Positions 1 to 9,881 of a stretch of 64,000 bases of DNA are shown here, in pieces. Source of the stretch: an uncultured Pelagibacteraceae bacterium (GTDB lineage Bacteria; Pseudomonadota; Alphaproteobacteria; Pelagibacterales; Pelagibacteraceae); contig CACIZC010000002.1 of NCBI GenBank assembly GCA_902591045.1, positions 43,767 through 107,766 on the forward strand. Reading direction: 5' to 3'. The notes under the pieces were generated by a model that was not told where the DNA came from, did no database searches, and saw only the letters and a list, made by a program, of their open reading frames with translations. The position numbers and the translations under genes are program-made. Each line of letters opens with the position of its first letter. Positions within the stretch are counted from its first letter, which is position 1.

Positions 1-43
1 GTAAAACATGTTGTAAAAAAAAGTATTAGTATAAATTTTCTAA

Positions 44-1075
44 TCATTGAAAGTTTTTCCACTTTATATTCAATTTTTTATCCTCTAGTATAGCATCAAT
101 CATAGCAATCATTAAGGGAAGTTTTTTTTCATCAAAATCTTCTTTTACTTTATTTCCTATTTCAAAAATTAATTCAGCTCCTTCAACTGTAACATTTGGC
201 ATTTTTGTTTTCTTAGCTTCGGAAAAAACAATTCCCTCCCCTATTAATGATCCCATTTTACTGTTTCTTCCGCCGGCTGCACTTACATATAAATCTCCTA
301 GACCAGCTAAACCTTTAACAGTTTCTTTTTTTCCTTTTAAAAATTCTGCAAAAACTTCCATTTCATAAACGGATTGTTTAACTAAGGCTGCGGAAGTATT
401 TAAATACAAATTCCCCTGAGGTTTTGTTTTGTTTAGTCCTGAAGCGGCTCCAATAACCATAGAAAATATATTTTTAATAGCTGCGCAAACTTCAACTCCA
501 TTTATATCTGAAGATGTTGACACGTGATAATAATCTGTCGACAACATTTTGCTTAAAGACTTAGCGGTATCTAAATTATTATTGGCAATCACAACGCCGC
601 TGTGGACTCTGTTAGCTAATCCAGGTGCTAAACATGGTCCTCCAACAGCAGATAAATTTATATTTTTAATTCCTTTTTCAGATAACAATCTTTCTAGTTT
701 ATTAACCAGAAGCTCATATTTTTTTTCATTTATACTTAAGCCTTTGGTTAACATTAATAGGTTAGGTAAGTCTTTGTTTTTTGAAATTTTATTTAATTCT
801 TCTGCAATCCAATTAATGCCTTTTGAACTAACCCCTATAACAATGAGATCTGGATTGGTTTTAAAAACTTCTTTAATAGACTCGTGTTTAAAAAATTTAA
901 TAGATTTAATTACTTCTAAATTAAGACCTGGATGAAAACGATTTTTGTTCAACTCTTCAACAGCCTGGTTTTCTAAATGTGTCCCAATAATACTTACGTC
1001 ATGTTTGTTATCGACACACGGATAAGCAAAGGCTGTTCCCATTGCACCAGCTCCGATTATAATTATTTTTCCCAT
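44..1075 (-). CDS. gpsA: Glycerol-3-phosphate dehydrogenase [NAD(P)+]
   Basis: N-terminal Rossmann GAGAMGTAFA; KGL, GPCLAPGLA and AAIKNIFSMVIGAASGL motifs. Confidence 0.95.
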   Translation of the reverse strand: MGKIIIIGAGAMGTAFAYPCVDNKHDVSIIGTHLENQAVEELNKNRFHPGLNLEVIKSIKFFKHESIKEVFKTNPDLIVIGVSSKGINWIAEELNKISKNKDLPNLLMLTKGLSINEKKYELLVNKLERLLSEKGIKNINLSAVGGPCLAPGLANRVHSGVVIANNNLDTAKSLSKMLSTDYYHVSTSSDINGVEVCAAIKNIFSMVIGAASGLNKTKPQGNLYLNTSAALVKQSVYEMEVFAEFLKGKKETVKGLAGLGDLYVSAAGGRNSKMGSLIGEGIVFSEAKKTKMPNVTVEGAELIFEIGNKVKEDFDEKKLPLMIAMIDAILEDKKLNIKWKNFQ

Positions 1076-1078
1076 AAT

Positions 1079-2494
1079 TTAATTTCTAAAAAATATTTTT
1101 CTAAATAAAACAAAAATTGAGAGTAATTCAACCTTGGCAATTATCATGAACAAAATAAGTGAAATTTTTGAAGTTGTAAATAAACTAGAAAAATCAATTT
1201 TTTCAACCCCATATATATTGGATATCGCTGTATTCGTTAAAGTTAATATGGATAATTTAAAGGAATTTTCAAAATTTAAAATATCTAGCAGCAAAATACT
1301 ATTTAAAATAAAAAGGCTTAGGAAAAATAAAATAAAAATTAAAAATGACATTTTAATGTTTTCCATATTTATTTTTTTATTAGATAACATTAAATTTGTA
1401 TTTACTATAACATTTGGTTTAACTAATTTATATGATTCCATAACGAAAGCTTTTATCAATATATAAATCCGTAAAAATTTAATTCCAGAAGTTGTAGAAA
1501 TTATGGAGCCACCAAATAATGTTAATACTAATAAATATAAGCCAAAGTTTTCTGGAACGTTACCAATAGATATTCCAGAAGTACCTATGCTAGACAAAAT
1601 ATTTATACCTACCAAAAATATATTAAGATCATTGGTTAAATAAAAAAGTGAAGAAAAAACAAGAATTAAAGATAACAAATATAAGTCTTCCTTGTGGCTT
1701 TTAATATTGCCTCTATTAAAAATAATATTGTAAAAAAGATAAAAATTTAAAATAGATATTAGAAAAGCAAATATCATCATAATTTGCTTTAAATTTGTGT
1801 TTATTATTTTATCTAATGAATTTTCAGGTAAAAAACCACCTGAAGAAATTATGGTCATAGCTAAATTAAAACTATCAAAAAGTCTTATATCAGAAACTAA
1901 AAATAAGAAGAAAATTGTTGCAGTTAAAAAAATATAAATAAAAAAAGTTCTAATAGAAACTCTTATTAAATTTGGAGCTAAATTAATCTTAGTTTCCAAA
2001 TTAAACGAAAAATCTACAAATTTAGAATTTATCTGTTTATTAGAAAAAATTAAAATTATAAAAATTAAAAAATAGAATCCACCTAACCACTGTGATGAAG
2101 ATCTCCATAAAATCAAAGGTGAGTCTATACTATTTATATTATTTATTACGGAAAAACCTGTTCCGGTAAGTCCAGAAACAGATTCAAAAAAAGAATCCAT
2201 TAGAGAAAAACCATAACCTCCAAAATAAAAAGGTATGGCATAAAAAAAAGATATTGTTAAATAAACTAAAAGAACTAAAAAAATTTGTTCAAAAGCATTA
2301 ATATTTTCTTTAAATTCTTTTCCTGATTTATAAAAATTAAAGCCAACTATTAAAGAAATGAAAAGTGTAATGACGTAAGATTTAATATTTCCTAAATCAT
2401 TGAAATAAAAAGAGTAAAAGATATTTAATAAAGATAAAAAGCTTACTGGGAAGCAGCTTATGCCTAAATAATATAAACAGGATTTTATTTGCAT
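1079..2494 (-). CDS. trkH: Trk potassium uptake membrane protein TrkH
   Basis: Hydrophobic multi-TM protein with four selectivity-loop-like segments (GLTGTGFSV, ISSGGFLP, SSIGTSGISI, STTSGIKFLR); adjacent to trkA. Confidence 0.9.
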   Translation of the reverse strand: MQIKSCLYYLGISCFPVSFLSLLNIFYSFYFNDLGNIKSYVITLFISLIVGFNFYKSGKEFKENINAFEQIFLVLLVYLTISFFYAIPFYFGGYGFSLMDSFFESVSGLTGTGFSVINNINSIDSPLILWRSSSQWLGGFYFLIFIILIFSNKQINSKFVDFSFNLETKINLAPNLIRVSIRTFFIYIFLTATIFFLFLVSDIRLFDSFNLAMTIISSGGFLPENSLDKIINTNLKQIMMIFAFLISILNFYLFYNIIFNRGNIKSHKEDLYLLSLILVFSSLFYLTNDLNIFLVGINILSSIGTSGISIGNVPENFGLYLLVLTLFGGSIISTTSGIKFLRIYILIKAFVMESYKLVKPNVIVNTNLMLSNKKINMENIKMSFLIFILFFLSLFILNSILLLDILNFENSFKLSILTLTNTAISNIYGVEKIDFSSLFTTSKISLILFMIIAKVELLSIFVLFRKIFFRN

Positions 2495-2495
2495 T

Positions 2496-3863
2496 TTATG
2501 ATGAGGTTCTAAAAAGATTTTCCACTTCTTTTAATTGCTCTCTCTTAGATAAAATTACAACTATATCATCTTTCTGTAGAACAACATTTGATTTGGGAAT
2601 CATAACTTTACCTTTTCTAAATATTGCTCCAATTCTTACCTCATCTGGTAAATTAGAATCTTTAATAGCTTTGTTTGCCAATTCAGAAGTTTCGATAATT
2701 TTTGCTTCAAGAAATTCATATTGACCATCCATTAAAGAAAATACTGTGTCTATAGTTCCCATATGAACATGTTTCATAATCGTTGAGACAGTTGTCATCC
2801 TTGGATCTACCAAATCGTCAATTTTCAATGACTCCTGAAGCAAACTATAATTATGTTTATTAACAATAGCTATGGTTCTTTTTGAAGGTGAATATTTTTC
2901 AGCAAGAACGCATGCCATAACATTGTCCTCATCGTCATTTGTTATTGCAAAAACAGTTTCGATTTCCTCTATGTTTGCTTCTTTTAAAATTTTTTCATCT
3001 AAAGCGTCACCACAAATCACAATTGCAGATGATAGTTCGCTTGCTAAATGTTCTGCTCTTGCCTTGTTTTTTTCTATAATTTTAGTTCGTAAACCCTCGA
3101 CATTTTCTAGAAGTTTAGCTAGATGTAATCCAATATTACCTCCTCCAATTATTAATATTTTTTTAGCTAATTTTTCATCGTGACCAAATACAGACAACAA
3201 TTTATTAATTTGATCAGTGCTTACTACAACATAAACTTTATCACCAATTTTCATTTGATCATTTTTTTTAAAAAATACAAATTTTTCTTTTCTCTCAGCG
3301 CCAAAAACATAAGCTTTGAATTCTGGAAATTTCTTAGTTAGATCTTTAAGGGGTACATTTGTTATTGGACAATTTTTTTCAATTAAAATTTCTAATAATT
3401 TAACTTTATCTTTTACAAAAGGTACGTTGTCTAAAGCTCCAGGTGCTTCCAATTTTCTGTATAGAGATTTAGCAACCTCTCTTTCAGGTGAAATTATCAC
3501 GTCAATTGGAATATTTGATTTGCTATACAATTTACTCCACTTACCCTCTAAAAAATCTTGTGATCTAATTCTGGCAATTTTTTTGGAAATATTAAATAAA
3601 GAACTTGCTAATTGACAAACAATCATATTGGTCTCATCATTTCTAGTAACTGCAATAATCATGTCTGTATCTTTGGCTCCTGCATTTTCAAGAACAGATG
3701 GTAAAGTGGCTCTGCCAACAATACCTTTTACGTCTTGAGTATCATTAATTTTCTTAATGTCCTCTGAAGATTGATCAATAACTGTTACAGAATGACCTTG
3801 TGCTTGCAATTGTTTACTTATTGAAAAGCCGACCTTGCCGGCACCACATATTATAATATTCAT
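2496..3863 (-). CDS. trkA: Trk system potassium uptake protein TrkA (two RCK/TrkA-N and TrkA-C repeats)
   Basis: Two Rossmann motifs MNIIICGAGKVGFSISKQL and ILIIGGGNIGLHLAKLL. Confidence 0.95.
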   Translation of the reverse strand: MNIIICGAGKVGFSISKQLQAQGHSVTVIDQSSEDIKKINDTQDVKGIVGRATLPSVLENAGAKDTDMIIAVTRNDETNMIVCQLASSLFNISKKIARIRSQDFLEGKWSKLYSKSNIPIDVIISPEREVAKSLYRKLEAPGALDNVPFVKDKVKLLEILIEKNCPITNVPLKDLTKKFPEFKAYVFGAERKEKFVFFKKNDQMKIGDKVYVVVSTDQINKLLSVFGHDEKLAKKILIIGGGNIGLHLAKLLENVEGLRTKIIEKNKARAEHLASELSSAIVICGDALDEKILKEANIEEIETVFAITNDDEDNVMACVLAEKYSPSKRTIAIVNKHNYSLLQESLKIDDLVDPRMTTVSTIMKHVHMGTIDTVFSLMDGQYEFLEAKIIETSELANKAIKDSNLPDEVRIGAIFRKGKVMIPKSNVVLQKDDIVVILSKREQLKEVENLFRTSS

Positions 3864-3865
3864 GA

Positions 3866-5230
3866 TTAATTAATGCCTTTTATTCCGAGAGATTTAAGTT
3901 TTCTGTGAAGTGCGGATCTTTCCATTCCTATAAACTCAGCTGTCTTAGATATATTACCTTTGTTTTTTTTAAGCTGATTTAAAAGATAATTTTTTTCAAA
4001 ATTTTCTCTAGCTTGTTTTAATGGAAAAGACATAGATATATTGGAATTCTCATTAAGCTGAGTTGAATTTTTGTTTAAAATTTCATGCAACAATCTACCT
4101 ATATTTGATTTATTTTCGTTTTGAGACAAAATAGATATTCTTTCAACAAGATTTCTAAGTTCCCTAACATTACCAGGCCATTCATAAGAGTATAAAAGAT
4201 CGTCTTCAGTATTTATTTTTATTTCTGGCATGCCATTAATATCTGAGATTTTTTTTTGAAAATAGTTAATTAGCAATGGAATATCATCTGTTCTTGAATT
4301 AAGTTTTGGTATTTCAATAGGGACAACGTTGAGTCTGTGATAAAGATCTTCTCTAAAATTTCCAATATTAACTTCATTTTTTAAATCTTTTGATGTTGAA
4401 GATATTATTCGTATATTTACAAAAACATCTTGTTTTCCATTTATTCTTTTAAATTTCTGGTCAATTAAAACTCTTAGAATTTTTGCCTGTGTATCTAAAG
4501 GAATTTCAGATACTTCGTCTATTAACAATGTTCCGTTGTTGGCTTTTTCTAAAAAACCGTAAGTAATTGTTCCATCGCTATTTTCTGATCCGAGTAGTTC
4601 TTGTTCATAATTGTCTTTTTGTAATAAAGCACCGTTTAAAACGATAAATGATTCTTTCGAACGTAGTGAATTCCTATGTATCTTTCTGGCAACTAGCTCT
4701 TTGCCTGATCCAGTCGGCCCAGAAATCAAAACTCTACTATCAGTTAATGATAGTTTTGTAATAAGTTTTTTTATTTTTATTAATTGGCTACTTTCACCAA
4801 TTAAATCAAATGAATGAAATAATTTATTTTCTAGTTGAGTATTTTCTTTTTTAAGATTCGTGTTCTCTAGTGCACGATTTATAAAATTTAACAATTGATC
4901 TGTAGAAAAAGGTTTTTGAATAAATTCATAAGCACCCAATTTAAGTGATTCAACGGCCATTTGTACATTTGCATGTCCGGAAATCATTATAACGGGAACT
5001 AAATCTGTTAAGCTTTTAATTTTTTTTAATATATCAATTCCATCTTTATTATCACCCTTGTCGAGCTTAACGTCTACAACTGCAATATCAGGAAGTTTTT
5101 TTTCAATTTCAAATATAGCCTGATCATAGTTTGCGGCTTCTCTGACATTATATTTTTTCTCTTTTAAAATATTAGAAATTAAATTTCTAATATCAAAATT
5201 ATCATCTATTACTAATACTTCAGTTTTCAT
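3866..5230 (-). CDS. ntrX: Response regulator NtrX-like (receiver, AAA+, Fis-type HTH)
   Basis: Receiver domain with VVDVKLDKGDNKDGIDIL, Walker A GPTGSGKE, Walker B LLIDEVSEI, C-terminal HTH; adjacent to ntrY. Confidence 0.9.
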   Translation of the reverse strand: MKTEVLVIDDNFDIRNLISNILKEKKYNVREAANYDQAIFEIEKKLPDIAVVDVKLDKGDNKDGIDILKKIKSLTDLVPVIMISGHANVQMAVESLKLGAYEFIQKPFSTDQLLNFINRALENTNLKKENTQLENKLFHSFDLIGESSQLIKIKKLITKLSLTDSRVLISGPTGSGKELVARKIHRNSLRSKESFIVLNGALLQKDNYEQELLGSENSDGTITYGFLEKANNGTLLIDEVSEIPLDTQAKILRVLIDQKFKRINGKQDVFVNIRIISSTSKDLKNEVNIGNFREDLYHRLNVVPIEIPKLNSRTDDIPLLINYFQKKISDINGMPEIKINTEDDLLYSYEWPGNVRELRNLVERISILSQNENKSNIGRLLHEILNKNSTQLNENSNISMSFPLKQARENFEKNYLLNQLKKNKGNISKTAEFIGMERSALHRKLKSLGIKGIN

Positions 5231-7004
5231 TAAAAATTGGTAAAGAGATGTTTATCTCAGCTCCATCAGAGTGTTTAACAAAATTGATTTCACCGTTATG
5301 CTCATTAATAATTTTTGTTACTATTGGTAAACCTAAACCAGTTCCATCTTTTTTTGTTGTAAAATAAGGTTTGGTAATATTTTTAATATCATTAAACCCA
5401 GTGCCATTATCTAGCATTTTGATAACTATATATTCATTATCTAGCATTATTTCCAGGTCAATTTTACCTTGTAATTTGGCATGTTTTTGTTTCTTTGTAT
5501 CAATTGCTTCGATAGAATTCTTAATCAAATTTATAAATACTCTATAAAGTTGTTCGCTATCACCTTTTATAAAGAGAATATTATTTGATTTATTGTTAAA
5601 ATTTAGTTTTAAACCTTTTTGTGAAAGTTTGTAAAAATCTACCGCTCTTTTTATAGTTTCTAAAATATTAATTTTTTTTAAAATTGGTTGTGGCATTCTA
5701 GCAAAATCAGAAAATTCGTTTACCATTTTTTCAATATCTTTTATTTGTCGATTAATTGTTTCTAGGTATTTATTAAACTCACCTTTTTTATCATTTAATT
5801 GTTCTGAATATTTTTCTTTTAGCCTATCTATCGAAAGCTGAATGGGCGTTAAAGGATTTTTAATTTCATGAGCAAGTTTTCTGGCTACTGTTTCCCATGC
5901 AGAATATCTCTCTGCACTTAAAAGTTTATCTTGCTGTTTTTTTAATCTTTCAATCATATTATTAAAGTTTTTATTTAATGTTTTTATTTCATCATCAGAT
6001 TCAATTTCGGGGACCTTGCTGTCTAATTGGCCTGCACTAATATTTTGTGATGCAGAAATTAAATTTACTATTGGTTTTGTCAGCCTTCCCGCAAAAGTAA
6101 TTGCAAGAACAATTGTTAAAAAAAGTAACATGGCAACAACAATTATATAGATTATCGCAAAAGTAATTTTGATTCCTGTTCTATTATTTTCAACGGTGTA
6201 ATAAAAATTTACCGCTTGCTCTGTATCATTAAGATATTGAATTAATTTTGGTTGTATATCTTTAGATATATAAAGGTAAGTGTCTATAAAATTATTAAGC
6301 TTTATCATCACAGCTGTCTTTCTTTCAGAATCTCCTGTGATTGAAATAGGTGAACCATCTAAAGCATCATTAAAATTTTTATCAGTTGGCATAATAAAAT
6401 CATTTTCAAGATTATTGGTATCCGCAACTAAAATGTTTTTGCTACTATCAATTAGATAAATTTCATCTACTTTTCTCAAAAGTCTTTGTGTTCTTACAAT
6501 TTTGTTAAAATTTTTAGGACTAGAAAATAAAATGCCAGAATATCTATTTAAATCCAAACTTATTAAAAAAATATCTGCTTCAACAGATCTTTTGGTTTCT
6601 TCAATATAATTTTTTGCTACCTCATAAGAATTATTTACAGCTGATGTAATTTTTTGATCAAAGTATTTTTGTAATCCAACATTGAAAAGTATCAAAGAAA
6701 AAATTGCTACAATTAATGAAGGTATGAATGCAAACAACGAAAATTGAATGACATAATTCAAGCTGGTTTTTGAACCGGTTTTTCCTGATATATATCGAGA
6801 AAATAGTTTTGAAGTTTCTCTTATCAGTAATATCAAAAAAATTACTAATAAACTTATATCTAATATAAGTAAATATTGGAGGTTATTTTCGTTTAAAAAA
6901 ATAAAATTCTGATTTATAAAAGTTATAAAAGTGAATACACCTAATAAAACACAAAGAAATGAAACGGTAAAAAACCACTTAAAACTTTTAATAGTATTTA
7001 TCAT
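5220..7004 (-). CDS. ntrY: Sensor histidine kinase NtrY-like
   Basis: N-terminal TMs, HAMP region, H-box ARKLAHEIKNPLTPIQLS, N/G boxes (NLIKNSIEAI, GTGLGLPIV). Confidence 0.9.
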   Translation of the reverse strand: MINTIKSFKWFFTVSFLCVLLGVFTFITFINQNFIFLNENNLQYLLILDISLLVIFLILLIRETSKLFSRYISGKTGSKTSLNYVIQFSLFAFIPSLIVAIFSLILFNVGLQKYFDQKITSAVNNSYEVAKNYIEETKRSVEADIFLISLDLNRYSGILFSSPKNFNKIVRTQRLLRKVDEIYLIDSSKNILVADTNNLENDFIMPTDKNFNDALDGSPISITGDSERKTAVMIKLNNFIDTYLYISKDIQPKLIQYLNDTEQAVNFYYTVENNRTGIKITFAIIYIIVVAMLLFLTIVLAITFAGRLTKPIVNLISASQNISAGQLDSKVPEIESDDEIKTLNKNFNNMIERLKKQQDKLLSAERYSAWETVARKLAHEIKNPLTPIQLSIDRLKEKYSEQLNDKKGEFNKYLETINRQIKDIEKMVNEFSDFARMPQPILKKINILETIKRAVDFYKLSQKGLKLNFNNKSNNILFIKGDSEQLYRVFINLIKNSIEAIDTKKQKHAKLQGKIDLEIMLDNEYIVIKMLDNGTGFNDIKNITKPYFTTKKDGTGLGLPIVTKIINEHNGEINFVKHSDGAEINISLPIFNEN

Positions 7005-7051
7005 TTTGAATATATTTTATAACTTACCTAAATATGGAGTAAATTAATATA

Positions 7052-8188
7052 ATGAGTTTTTCCTTAATATTGTTAGCTGCTGGGGAGAGTAGACGATTAA
7101 ATTCTACTTTGCCAAAACCTTTTATTAAAATTGGTGAAAAAACCATATTAGAACATTCGTTAATTAAATTTTCTAAAATAAATCAAATTAAAAAAATTAT
7201 AGTAGTTATAAACAAAAAACATAAAAAATATTTAAAAAATATTGAGTTTAAAAATTTTGTTACAGTAGTAGGTGCTGAAACAAGGCAAAAATCAACTTTT
7301 AATGCTTTAAAATATATTAAAAATAACAGAATCAAAAATCAAAAGGTTTTAATACATGACTCTGCTAGACCTAATTTTTCAGAAAAATTAATCAGAAGAA
7401 TTATAAAAAATTCTAAAAAGAAATCAGTAGTTCCAAGAATTGCTGTTTATGATGCTCTTAAACAATCTGTAGATAATAAATTTTTCTTAAATCAAAAAAG
7501 AGAGGATTTTTTTTATACTCAAACTCCTCAATGCTTTGATTTTAATAAAATATTTAAATTACATTCTAAAAATAAATATTTATACAAAGATGATGATCTT
7601 TCTCTTTTGCCGTCATTAAAAGAAGTAAAATTTATTAATGGAGAAAAAAATAATTTCAAAATTACTAACCAAGAAGATCTTTTGATGCTTAAAAATTTTA
7701 TGAATATCAAAACAAGAGTGGGGATAGGTTTTGATGTACACAGACTTGTTCCAAAAAGAAAACTTTTTTTGGGTGGCTTAAAAATAAAATCACATTTGGG
7801 AACTTTGGGCCATTCAGATGGAGATCCTGTTTTACATTCTATAATTGATTCTATTCTTGGTGCATGTCGAATGGGAGATATAGGACAAATGTTTTCCGAT
7901 AAAAATAAAAAATTTAAAAATATAAGATCAACAATTTTATTAAGAAATGTAATGGATCAAATCAAATCTAAAGGTTTTTACATAAAAAATTTAGATATAA
8001 ACATTATTGTTCAAACACCTAAGATTAAAAAATATAAAGATAGAATGATAAATAATATTTCTAAATTATGTAAAATTTCAAATGATCAAATAAATATAAA
8101 AGGTAAGACAACAGAAAAATTAGGTGTGATAGGAAAAGAAAAAGCTGTAGCCTGTGAAGTAATAAGCTATGTAATAAAATATGATTAA
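7052..8188 (+). CDS. ispDF: Bifunctional IspD/IspF (MEP pathway)
   Basis: N-term LLAAGESRRL cytidylyltransferase; C-term TRVGIGFDVHRL...LGHSDGDPVLHSIIDS IspF. Confidence 0.95.
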   Translation: MSFSLILLAAGESRRLNSTLPKPFIKIGEKTILEHSLIKFSKINQIKKIIVVINKKHKKYLKNIEFKNFVTVVGAETRQKSTFNALKYIKNNRIKNQKVLIHDSARPNFSEKLIRRIIKNSKKKSVVPRIAVYDALKQSVDNKFFLNQKREDFFYTQTPQCFDFNKIFKLHSKNKYLYKDDDLSLLPSLKEVKFINGEKNNFKITNQEDLLMLKNFMNIKTRVGIGFDVHRLVPKRKLFLGGLKIKSHLGTLGHSDGDPVLHSIIDSILGACRMGDIGQMFSDKNKKFKNIRSTILLRNVMDQIKSKGFYIKNLDINIIVQTPKIKKYKDRMINNISKLCKISNDQINIKGKTTEKLGVIGKEKAVACEVISYVIKYD

Positions 8189-8672
8189 TAAAATAAATTT
8201 CTTATTTGTCACATTATTCGGCATTGGAAAAATCAAAAAAATACCTGGCAGCTTTGCATCTTTAGCTACAGCATTATTTTTGTTTTTCTTGTTTCATATT
8301 TTAAATATTTCACCAAATATTATCTTAATTTTAGTAATTATAATTTTTTTTATTTCTCTATATGCAGTTAATATTTTTATAAAAAATTTAACTTATAAAG
8401 ATCCTAAAGAAGTTGTGATTGATGAATTTATCGGTCAATCAATTCCTATTTGTCTTTACGAAATTGCACACAACACGAAAAATGAAACTTCTGAAACGCT
8501 AATGTATTATTTTATAATGTTTTTATTATTTAGAATTTTTGATATCGCAAAACCTTTTCCTGCTAATTATTATGAAAAAAACTTTAAAAATAGTTTTGGT
8601 GTTATTATGGATGACGTTTGTGCAGGATTGTATGTTGTGCTTATTCTTGTTTTATATATGGTTTTTGGATGA
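8181..8672 (+). CDS. pgpA: Phosphatidylglycerophosphatase A
   Basis: GIGKIKKIPGSFASLAT and VVIDEFIGQ motifs of PgpA. Confidence 0.88.
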   Translation: MINKINFLFVTLFGIGKIKKIPGSFASLATALFLFFLFHILNISPNIILILVIIIFFISLYAVNIFIKNLTYKDPKEVVIDEFIGQSIPICLYEIAHNTKNETSETLMYYFIMFLLFRIFDIAKPFPANYYEKNFKNSFGVIMDDVCAGLYVVLILVLYMVFG

Positions 8673-9139
8673 AAAAAATTTCTCAAAAAATAGTTAAACT
8701 ACTAAAAAAGAAAAGACTTAAAATAACTGTTGCTGAGTCTTGTACTGGCGGAATGCTTTCAGGTGCTATTACTTCTGTAAGTGGATCTTCTAAAGTATTT
8801 ACGATGGGTTTAGTCACCTACTCTAACCATTCTAAAAATCATCTTTTAAAAGTACCTAAACAAATTATTAAAAAACATGGGGCTGTAAGTATTCAATGTT
8901 GTTTTTCCATGGTTAATAATTTAAGCAAAATTAGTAAAAGTAATGTTGCTGTTTCCGTTACTGGGATAGCCGGACCTAGTGGTGGGACTAAACAAAAGCC
9001 AGTTGGACTAGTTTATGTAGGTATAAAAAAGGGTAATAAAGTTAAGGTAAATAGATTTTTATTTAAAAACAAAGGTCGTTTAAACATTCAAAGAGCTGCA
9101 ACTAAAAAAACTTTAGAATTAATTCTGCGTACAATTTAA
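8669..9139 (+). CDS. pncC: CinA C-terminal domain protein (nicotinamide-nucleotide amidase, PncC-type)
   Basis: TVAESCTGGMLSGAITSVSGSS; ATGA overlap with pgpA supports start at 8669 rather than the 8618 ORF start. Confidence 0.88.
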   Translation: MKKISQKIVKLLKKKRLKITVAESCTGGMLSGAITSVSGSSKVFTMGLVTYSNHSKNHLLKVPKQIIKKHGAVSIQCCFSMVNNLSKISKSNVAVSVTGIAGPSGGTKQKPVGLVYVGIKKGNKVKVNRFLFKNKGRLNIQRAATKKTLELILRTI

Positions 9140-9435
9140 TTAAATATAAAAATCATCATTTTTGCTACTAGACTGTTAGCTAGTATAAAAATAATAATTG
9201 TGTCTATATACAAAAGGAAAACTAACTTATTTCTTATTCTTTTTTTTTTATTTAACAGTTGAACATTCTTGTCCCAATACATTTCATGATCTTTATTATC
9301 TTTAAAATCGTAAGAAAACATCCAATAATTTTGGTTAGTTTCCCTTGGGTCTCCAGTTTTCAGGTAGTTTATCCAATCTTTTAAGTAATACCAAAGCAAC
9401 AAAAATAACAACGTAAATAGGAAAATAGTCAACAT
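9136..9435 (-). CDS. Small membrane protein of unknown function
   Basis: 99 aa ORF abutting ratA-like gene; hydrophobic segments at both ends around a charged middle. Confidence 0.6.
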   Translation of the reverse strand: MLTIFLFTLLFLLLWYYLKDWINYLKTGDPRETNQNYWMFSYDFKDNKDHEMYWDKNVQLLNKKKRIRNKLVFLLYIDTIIIFILANSLVAKMMIFIFN

Positions 9436-9881
9436 TATTTATTAAATAGTTCTATAGCTCTTTTTTCAAAAGCATCAGCAATTTTTTTTAGTCCTTGATC
9501 AAAAGATTTTTTCATAATCATATTATAAAAAATATTTTTTATTTCAAAATCAATTTCAAAAGTAATTTCACTCTGATTGTTAATTTCTCTTATTTCCCAT
9601 TCATTTTTCAGATGTTTTAAAGGACCTCCAATATTGCTTACTATAATTTTACCTTTTTGTTTATAATAAGTAACGTGGCTTTTATAAGTTTGATTTAAGA
9701 ACTTCTTGCCTACAGTTAGGTCTGCTTCCATTTCTATCATGTCTTCCATTTCTTCTTTTCTATGAATTTTTCCGCTTAAGCACCATGGAACAAACTCTGG
9801 ATACTTCTCTATATCTAGTATCATGTTGATGAGATCAGTTTTTTTACAAGAAATAATTTTTTTTATTGAAGCGTGTGGCAT
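9435..9881 (-). CDS. RatA/Coq10-like SRPBCC (START-fold) protein
   Basis: [34 protein letters not shown]; downstream of lipA as in other alphaproteobacteria. Confidence 0.88.
   Translation of the reverse strand: MPHASIKKIISCKKTDLINMILDIEKYPEFVPWCLSGKIHRKEEMEDMIEMEADLTVGKKFLNQTYKSHVTYYKQKGKIIVSNIGGPLKHLKNEWEIREINNQSEITFEIDFEIKNIFYNMIMKKSFDQGLKKIADAFEKRAIELFNK

Noticed and set aside
549-935. 128-aa plus-strand ORF antisense to gpsA
   Set aside because: Lies fully within a clear gpsA coding region on the other strand; low-complexity composition typical of a shadow ORF in AT-rich DNA.
1134-1466. 110-aa ORF antisense to trkH
   Set aside because: Shadow ORF opposite a hydrophobic membrane gene; no recognisable domain.
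8618-8668. N-terminal extension of the pncC ORF (MCRIVCCAYSCFIYGFW)
   Set aside because: Overlaps pgpA in another frame and is not CinA-like; the ATGA-coupled start at 8669 is preferred.
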